From positions 34,914 through 98,913 of the forward strand of contig JAKSYS010000168.1 in assembly GCA_022925895.1 (NCBI GenBank): a DNA stretch of 64,000 nucleotides, given 5' to 3'. Under the pieces are notes generated by a model. The model had not been told where the DNA came from. It saw only the letters and a list, made by a program, of their open reading frames with translations, and did not search any database. Source of the DNA: Fragilaria crotonensis. Lineage: Eukaryota; Bacillariophyta; Fragilariophyceae; Fragilariales; Fragilariaceae. How positions within the stretch are numbered: position 1 is the first letter of the stretch; each line of letters starts with the position of its first letter. Below, piece after piece: positions 59,040-64,000 of this stretch. The translations under genes were made by a program, and so were the position numbers.

Positions 59040-59837
59040 ATGAATTCTCGCTTAGATTCAATGCGGATTTCTGATGCGCCGTTTGGGCGCTCAAGCGGTC
59101 ATAGTAATAGGATCAAGGGTTCTCTGGCGGAAACCCAACACACCGAGTTAACAGGTGTCGAATCTTTTGACGACGCTGAGATCCATTGTCGGCTAGTTGA
59201 GGAGGAGGCAAGTAGATTGCCCGCTAGGGTGGACGTATCAGGAGGATTCTGTGATGATGACTCTTTGTCGTCCCTCTCCAGTGACGAAGCGAAGCCAAGT
59301 CAACGTCGCCCCATCTTCGCATCACATTGGGACAAGTCATCCGCGACGCGCTCTATTAAGAGAAGTGGACCCTTTCCCAAACGAAAGCTTGTGGCGCATC
59401 CTTGTCCTTACTCCACTGAAATTGATGACGATGTTGGCTCGCTAACAGACCACAGCGGAAACACGTACGAACGAATGCTGAAGCAACAAGAAGGAATCAA
59501 GACATCCTCCTCGACGGTCAACTCTGACCGGCGATCAATATTTGCTGGATGCATTACCCGGACGGAGCCGTCTCTACAACGTGCTGCGTCGTCGTGTTTT
59601 GCCATGGGTCCTCAGCTTTCAGCGCTATCAAGGCGCAACGCATTTTCCGATTCTGCGCTTGTGGTGAAGAAACCACCTTCTTGCTTACGGTCCTCCAAAT
59701 ACTCGGGCACCAAGCCTGTGCGCGAATCTCCTAGTCAATCGTTGCCAGTCAAATTTTCCCCAACTATCAAAATTGTCAAGTACGAGATCCCTCAAGAGCA
59801 ATGGGCTGCTGCTGGATGGTCAAGCTTGTTCCACTAA
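59040..59837 (+). CDS. Hypothetical protein, Ser-rich with conserved-looking C-terminal motif
   Basis: 265 aa, intact. Mostly low-complexity, Ser/Arg-rich and probably disordered, with acidic Ser runs (DDDSLSSLSSDEA) that look like phosphorylation targets. The C-terminus VKFSPTIKIVKYEIP followed by EQWAAAGWSSLF resembles a short motif I associate with diatom proteins of unknown function (R/K-F-x-x-x-[IV]-x-[IV] then W-x-x-x-G-W-S). No enzymatic domain is seen. Confidence 0.6.
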   Translation: MNSRLDSMRISDAPFGRSSGHSNRIKGSLAETQHTELTGVESFDDAEIHCRLVEEEASRLPARVDVSGGFCDDDSLSSLSSDEAKPSQRRPIFASHWDKSSATRSIKRSGPFPKRKLVAHPCPYSTEIDDDVGSLTDHSGNTYERMLKQQEGIKTSSSTVNSDRRSIFAGCITRTEPSLQRAASSCFAMGPQLSALSRRNAFSDSALVVKKPPSCLRSSKYSGTKPVRESPSQSLPVKFSPTIKIVKYEIPQEQWAAAGWSSLFH

Positions 59838-60344
59838 ATCTATAGACTAACAATACGTTAAAGCATGATTCATTTAGAAAGAAATAATCATCATAGTCTA
59901 CAGGCTGATGTGCGGTGCGCTTGATCTTCCCATTCCGGTATGTTACCAATGCTGTTCGAACGGATGACAGAGATACCCATTCTTGCAGCGCAGGATCTTG
60001 AATGAAAAAAACCCGAGCTCGGAGTATTCTTGTGAAGCAGTCTTGTGAGTTTTTATGACATGGATATTTTCTAGGGGAAATTGCAATTTAGTCCATAAAT
60101 AAGTTTAAAGATTATAAAGTACAATGACCCTCTATCTAGTTTTGTACACTATTGCAATATAGTACATAATGATTTCACTATTTCAATAAAGTACACATGT
60201 TTTGGCCATGTTTGCTATGTAGTCCATTTTTTAATTATAACACCCATTTCTCAATTTCCGCGCCCGCCACGCCAAGGTTCCACTGAAGATATGGTACCCC
60301 GTCGTGTAGATCAAACATAAATCAACCATGGTCACTACTTTTTC

Positions 60345-60507
60345 ATGGAGCCGTTCTCCATCATTTATTTTCTGATGATGGCATTGTTGGTTACAAACCT
60401 TTTCATTCTGACCCTGTCCATCAACTTTAACAGTGGTCATAATTCACCTTGGTGTGATGCTCTTGTCACATTGTGTGCTATCCATGGTGTGTCAAAGTTC
60501 CCTTGAA
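60345..60507 (+). pseudogene. Truncated second start of the accessory ORF in the left TIR
   Basis: Reads MEPFSIIYFLMMALLVTNLF and continues with one or two differences from the right-TIR copy to GVSKFP, then a stop just past the TIR boundary (60497). It is a by-product of TIR duplication and not an independent gene. Confidence 0.6.
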
Positions 60508-60848
60508 AAAGAATTTGCGCGCGCAATTAGTACTAACGCTACTGGCGGTATACACTTACGTAGAAGTAACTGCGCCTCAACTTTGCACAATCGCACATTC
60601 ATCCATTATCATCCAGCCATAATCCATTTCACACACACCATTTCAAACAACAACAAGCAAGCAAACAAAGCAGTCAGTTCCTCCCCTTCCTTTTGTCCTT
60701 TGTCCTTCCACTGCAGTGCACTGCCTATTGTCTGATAGGGTACCATCCAGTACAAATCGACAAGAAAACAGTCAACTGTGACAGGCAGGTGACAAGAGGA
60801 GACTAGTGACGGGAGACGGGATTCCTGTATCTTCCATCACCTGGCCGA

Positions 60849-62875
60849 TTGGTCAGTATGCCTGATGACGAACCTTATGGCGGCCATTTTCCTGGTGATC
60901 CTCGCGTCCACGGCTATTTGTTGATTCCCTCTGAACAAGGTGATGTTGACGCTTTGAAACGTACTAATGAATGGCTCAGCACTCACCTTCATGATGCAAT
61001 AATTCAACGGGCTGGCTGGTTACCATCCATCAGATTCTGATGCCGATATCGTTGCTTATTGATCAAACTGGCAAAACCGAGCAGGTGGAGCCGACAAAGT
61101 TGTTTCGAAGAGCCCCAGCAGGAAAGCCGTTGAACACAAAGAGTGCAACAACGGACATCATGACTCCGATGTGTCCCTCGAGTCCGGAGAGATGGAGGAG
61201 TTGTTGCAGGAAGCCGTCAACCAGCATATTGAGGCAAAACAACTTCCCAATGAGCTTGTCATCAATGCCCCAGTGGTGTCCACTTCTTCCAAGACGGAGG
61301 AAAGTGATCTAACGGGTGCATGATTCTTGTCGGACACTAGCTACCTTCTACAAGGTGATGGCGGAAGCCAACGTTGACTCTTTGCAAAGATGGAACACAT
61401 CAACCCTCTCGTGGGAAATCTATGTACAAAAAACTGGCAAAATCTTGCGCATCAAGTGTTCCATCAATGGAAAATTTTGGTTGTATCAATGCAGGGAACA
61501 CATCAACTGTCCATTTGCTTGGGATTCGTGCCTTGAGGCACACCAGGAGTGATGGTATGTAGTATGCTATCTCTAGGAGGATGAAGACAATCCATGCTGG
61601 AGTTCATTGTGCACCACTCGCAGCCGGATGGAAGGAAATCACGTTGTGGTGAGGACAATGGCAACAAACAAAAAAAGGATTCCCAGGTCGTTTTGTCCAA
61701 CACAGTATGATGGCGTGCCGTCAACCGGGACACCACCATGGCTGATAACCAAAAAGGTTGGACTGCAAGAGCATTCAGCTGGTTGGATCTTGCATTGAGG
61801 AGCTTGAAAGAACAAAGCCAGGGTCAGTGCTGATTGGGTTCACATGTTTGCCAACCTTTGAGATTCAGAGCATTCACCTCCTTCGTGGATTTGTGAAATA
61901 TGCTCTTAAGTGTGAGACCGGTGATTTTCCTTGATGCTACCCACCTTCGCAGTGAATTCAAGGGAACATTATATGTTGCATCTGTTCTGACATCAGGGGA
62001 CAAGAACAATGTATTCCCCATTGGTTTCATGATTGCCAGCAATGAGGATCGGCAAACGTGGGTTCAGATGTTGACGTTTCTAAAGGAAGCGTGCCCCATT
62101 GTTTGTCAGCAGGGACAAGGATGCCAAGGCATGGCTGATGATGATGCTCCCCTTTGTGAAACACCATTTGTCTTTGGTGAAACAAGTGTTTCCAACAAAT
62201 CTGGAATTCAGTTGTGATCAGCACATATGAGTAAACGTGACACAGAGGTTTGGAAGAAACGCTTCCCAATACTACAACATTATGGCAATTGCCAAAACAT
62301 GCTCGGCCCGGCGATGAGGCTGTTGAGTTGCTAATTGACAAAATCAACTGACTGAAACCGCAGGCAGCAAACTGCATCCAAGATATTGAGGAAAGCGGTG
62401 TTCTGTGGAAGTCATCGCAGTGGCTTAGTTGGCAGCATCAGTATCCACCACAATTAGGGATACGAAATGACCTGACCTTTAGTATACAGTCAGAGCTAGT
62501 GGGTGATTGTCATAAGTTTGGGTACGTGCAAAAGACGCTCACCAAGCAGAACATTTATCCGGTGAGCACGGACTCTTTGAAATCTGATGGCAAAATGCTT
62601 CCGCCAGCCAATTGTTAAGAAGCGTGGAGCTGCGCGCCCCAAAACCAAGAGAATTTGGCATCGAACTGCTGAATACCAACTGGGTAAAGATTCTCGAATC
62701 ATCTGTTTGAACTGCGACCGCCGAGGTCACAATAAGAGGACATTTCCCAAATTCCTGGCCCCTAACGCCCGGGAAAAGAGATTGCTTCCCGACGCGAAGG
62801 CTGAGGAAGCGACAAAAACTTTGATTACGAGCATAGCAAAGAGAAGCAACATGAAGATTAAAACACATTCATAGT
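60849..62875 (+). pseudogene. MULE transposase, decayed
   Basis: A FLYWCH/GCM-like zinc region (LRIKCSINGKFWLYQCREHI, 61440-61500) precedes the MULE catalytic core: FLDATHLRSEFKGTLYVASV, then NVFPIGFMIASNEDRQTW (61925-62070), and in the next frame SRDKDAKAW with the second Asp. The C-terminal knuckle reads ICLNCDRRGHNKRTF, with its last Cys changed to Phe. Several stops and frame changes break the gene. The upstream 60849-61040 ORF (MPDDEPYGGHF) may be its N-terminus. Confidence 0.7.
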
Positions 62876-63032
62876 GAAGAGGAGCAATATGAAGACGCAC
62901 TAGATGCACTAGTCGCACTTGAAGAGGAAAGTGACAACTCAAGTAACCAAAGAGAAGTTCTTGAACAAGAATAAGCAAATGACAAAAGTAACGTTACTAG
63001 TACTACTAGTTACATGTCCCGCAGCATCTATG

Positions 63033-63771
63033 TTACTTGCTGTGTGTTATGTCATCTTCTTCCGTTTTCTTGAAACGGCATTCCACATCAACGAGGACGC
63101 CACCATTTTCATCGCAACCACTGTGAATTAAGTCTACCTCATTTCGAGGTACCTTGAGACAAAAATCCAACAAAAGAACTCTAGCTAGTACCAGCCCTGT
63201 CCCTGGTGTGGATGTACTTGATTGGCTGGGGTTGTCATGATCAGCGTTTGGAAAGACTCTTTCCATGTCAACCTTGCCGTAGTTGTCCAAAGCTACATCA
63301 TCCTCCTTGATGACGTAGTCTTCATCAGCTTCATTGGAATTGGCTTCATTGTTGGAATTGTCATGTCTTTGTTCATCAGCCAGACTCCTTAATATAATCA
63401 ACATCTTCACGGCCAATACTATTCTTCATGACGGTCAAGTTGTTCATGGCCACTTGGTTTCAATTTGCACAATTGTCATTGTGCGCCGCTTTCCAGCACA
63501 AAGATCTCCTCCACTCTACTGAATACGAGAAGTTGTGTAGAATACTGGTTCTAAACTTGAATTGTTTGTCAGTGATCTTTGACACACCATGGATATCACA
63601 CAATGTGACAAGAGCATCGCACCAAGGTGAATTATGACCACTGTTAAAGTTGATGGACAGGGTCAGAATGAAAAGGTTTGTAGCCAACAATGCCATCATC
63701 AGAAAATAAATGATGGAGAACGGCTCCATGAAAAGTAGTGACCATGGTTGATTTATGTTTGATCTACACAA
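63033..63771 (-). pseudogene. Accessory MULE ORF whose 5' end lies inside the TIR
   Basis: Two minus-strand segments: 63771-63460 (MEPFSIIYFLMMALLATNLF, a membrane-span-like start, then a Cys-containing globular part) and 63416-63033 (acidic, Asn/Asp-rich, ending DVECRFKKTEEDD). They look like one broken gene with a frame change near 63440. The start and first ~55 codons lie within the right TIR, so the left TIR (60345 onward, plus strand) holds a second copy of the same beginning. The product is unknown. Confidence 0.5.
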
Positions 63772-64000
63772 CGGGTACCATATCTTCAGTGGAACCTTGG
63801 CGTGGCGGGCGCGGAAATTGAGAAATGGGTGTTATAATTAAAAAATGGACTACATAGCAAACATGGCCAAAACATGTGTACTTTATTGAAATAGTGAAAT
63901 CATTATGTACTATATTGCAATAGTGTACAAAACTAGATAGAGGGTCATTGTACTTTATAATCTTTAAACTTATTTATGGACTAAATTGCAAATTCCCCTA

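Larger units (their letters stand above)
60072..64000. mobile_element. Mutator-like element with ~425-bp terminal inverted repeats, right end at window edge
   Basis: Positions 60072-60497 and the reverse complement of 63577-64000 are nearly identical (a few substitutions, one indel), forming long TIRs that begin TAGGGGAAATTGCAATTTAG. A decayed MULE transposase lies between them on the plus strand and an accessory ORF on the minus strand. The target duplication cannot be checked because the right flank is outside the window. Confidence 0.85.

Overview
The window looks like nuclear DNA from a diatom, probably a raphid pennate. The evidence is short GT-AG introns (about 44-88 nt), a plastid terminal oxidase with a bipartite presequence carrying a diatom-type AFCFAP cleavage motif, a soluble-adenylyl-cyclase-like protein, and a stramenopile-style mix of transposons (Crypton-like tyrosine recombinase, Ty3/gypsy, Mutator-like, Harbinger-like, hAT-like). 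The species cannot be fixed from the sequence. Host genes are spaced by AT/GTAC-rich intergenic DNA and interrupted by mobile elements of several classes.

Layout. 1-980: broken GT61-like glycosyltransferase. 3634-5607(-): Crypton-like tyrosine recombinase with a GCR1_C-like tail. 5913-6490(+): nuclear cap-binding protein CBP20, heavily frameshifted. 7773-9535(+): HSP90 co-chaperone STI1/HOP, intact. 9598-14816(-): twin-cyclase/P-loop/TPR protein of the soluble adenylyl cyclase type. 15783-18039: an hAT-like MITE (8-bp target duplication) and a second element with 29-bp inverted repeats. 18-21.4 kb: degenerate repeats. 21450-22805(+): PCID2/Thp1 (TREX-2 mRNA export). 23018-23555: partial copy of the gene at 29.5 kb. 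23635-24910(-): plastid terminal oxidase, intact, three exons. 25.9-28.7 kb: Harbinger-like remnant. 29508-31740(-): GNAT-fold gene with a C-terminal domain of unknown function. 32658-36224: TA-flanked DDE transposon. 36473-38142(+): Golgi-type sulfotransferase. 38239-38775(-): tRNA-binding OB-fold protein. 39156-39632(+): small DUF4787-like membrane/secreted protein. 39757-41160(-): Pro/Thr/Ala-repeat type I membrane protein. 41540-41910: heptamer satellite. 41959-42839: 881-bp MITE. 43139-43398: palindrome array with 21-bp period. 43945-50290: second Crypton copy, split by an LTR retrotransposon (44960-50201). 50964-52244(-): unknown membrane-type protein. 52600-56804(-): DHX29-like DExH helicase. 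57460-58470(+): third, dead Crypton copy. 59040-59837(+): unknown diatom-like protein. 60072-64000: Mutator-like element with ~425-bp terminal inverted repeats that reaches the window edge.

Together the host genes cover mRNA capping/export (CBP20, PCID2), translation (DHX29-like, tRNA-binding protein), protein folding (HOP), cAMP-type signalling, plastid redox balance (PTOX) and glycan modification (GT61-like, sulfotransferase). They look like ordinary single genes, not an operon-like cluster. A recurring oddity is single-base frameshifts in genes whose amino-acid sequence is otherwise well preserved. The LTR retrotransposon has almost identical LTRs yet many frameshifts, so some of these breaks may be consensus indel errors, not real mutations.
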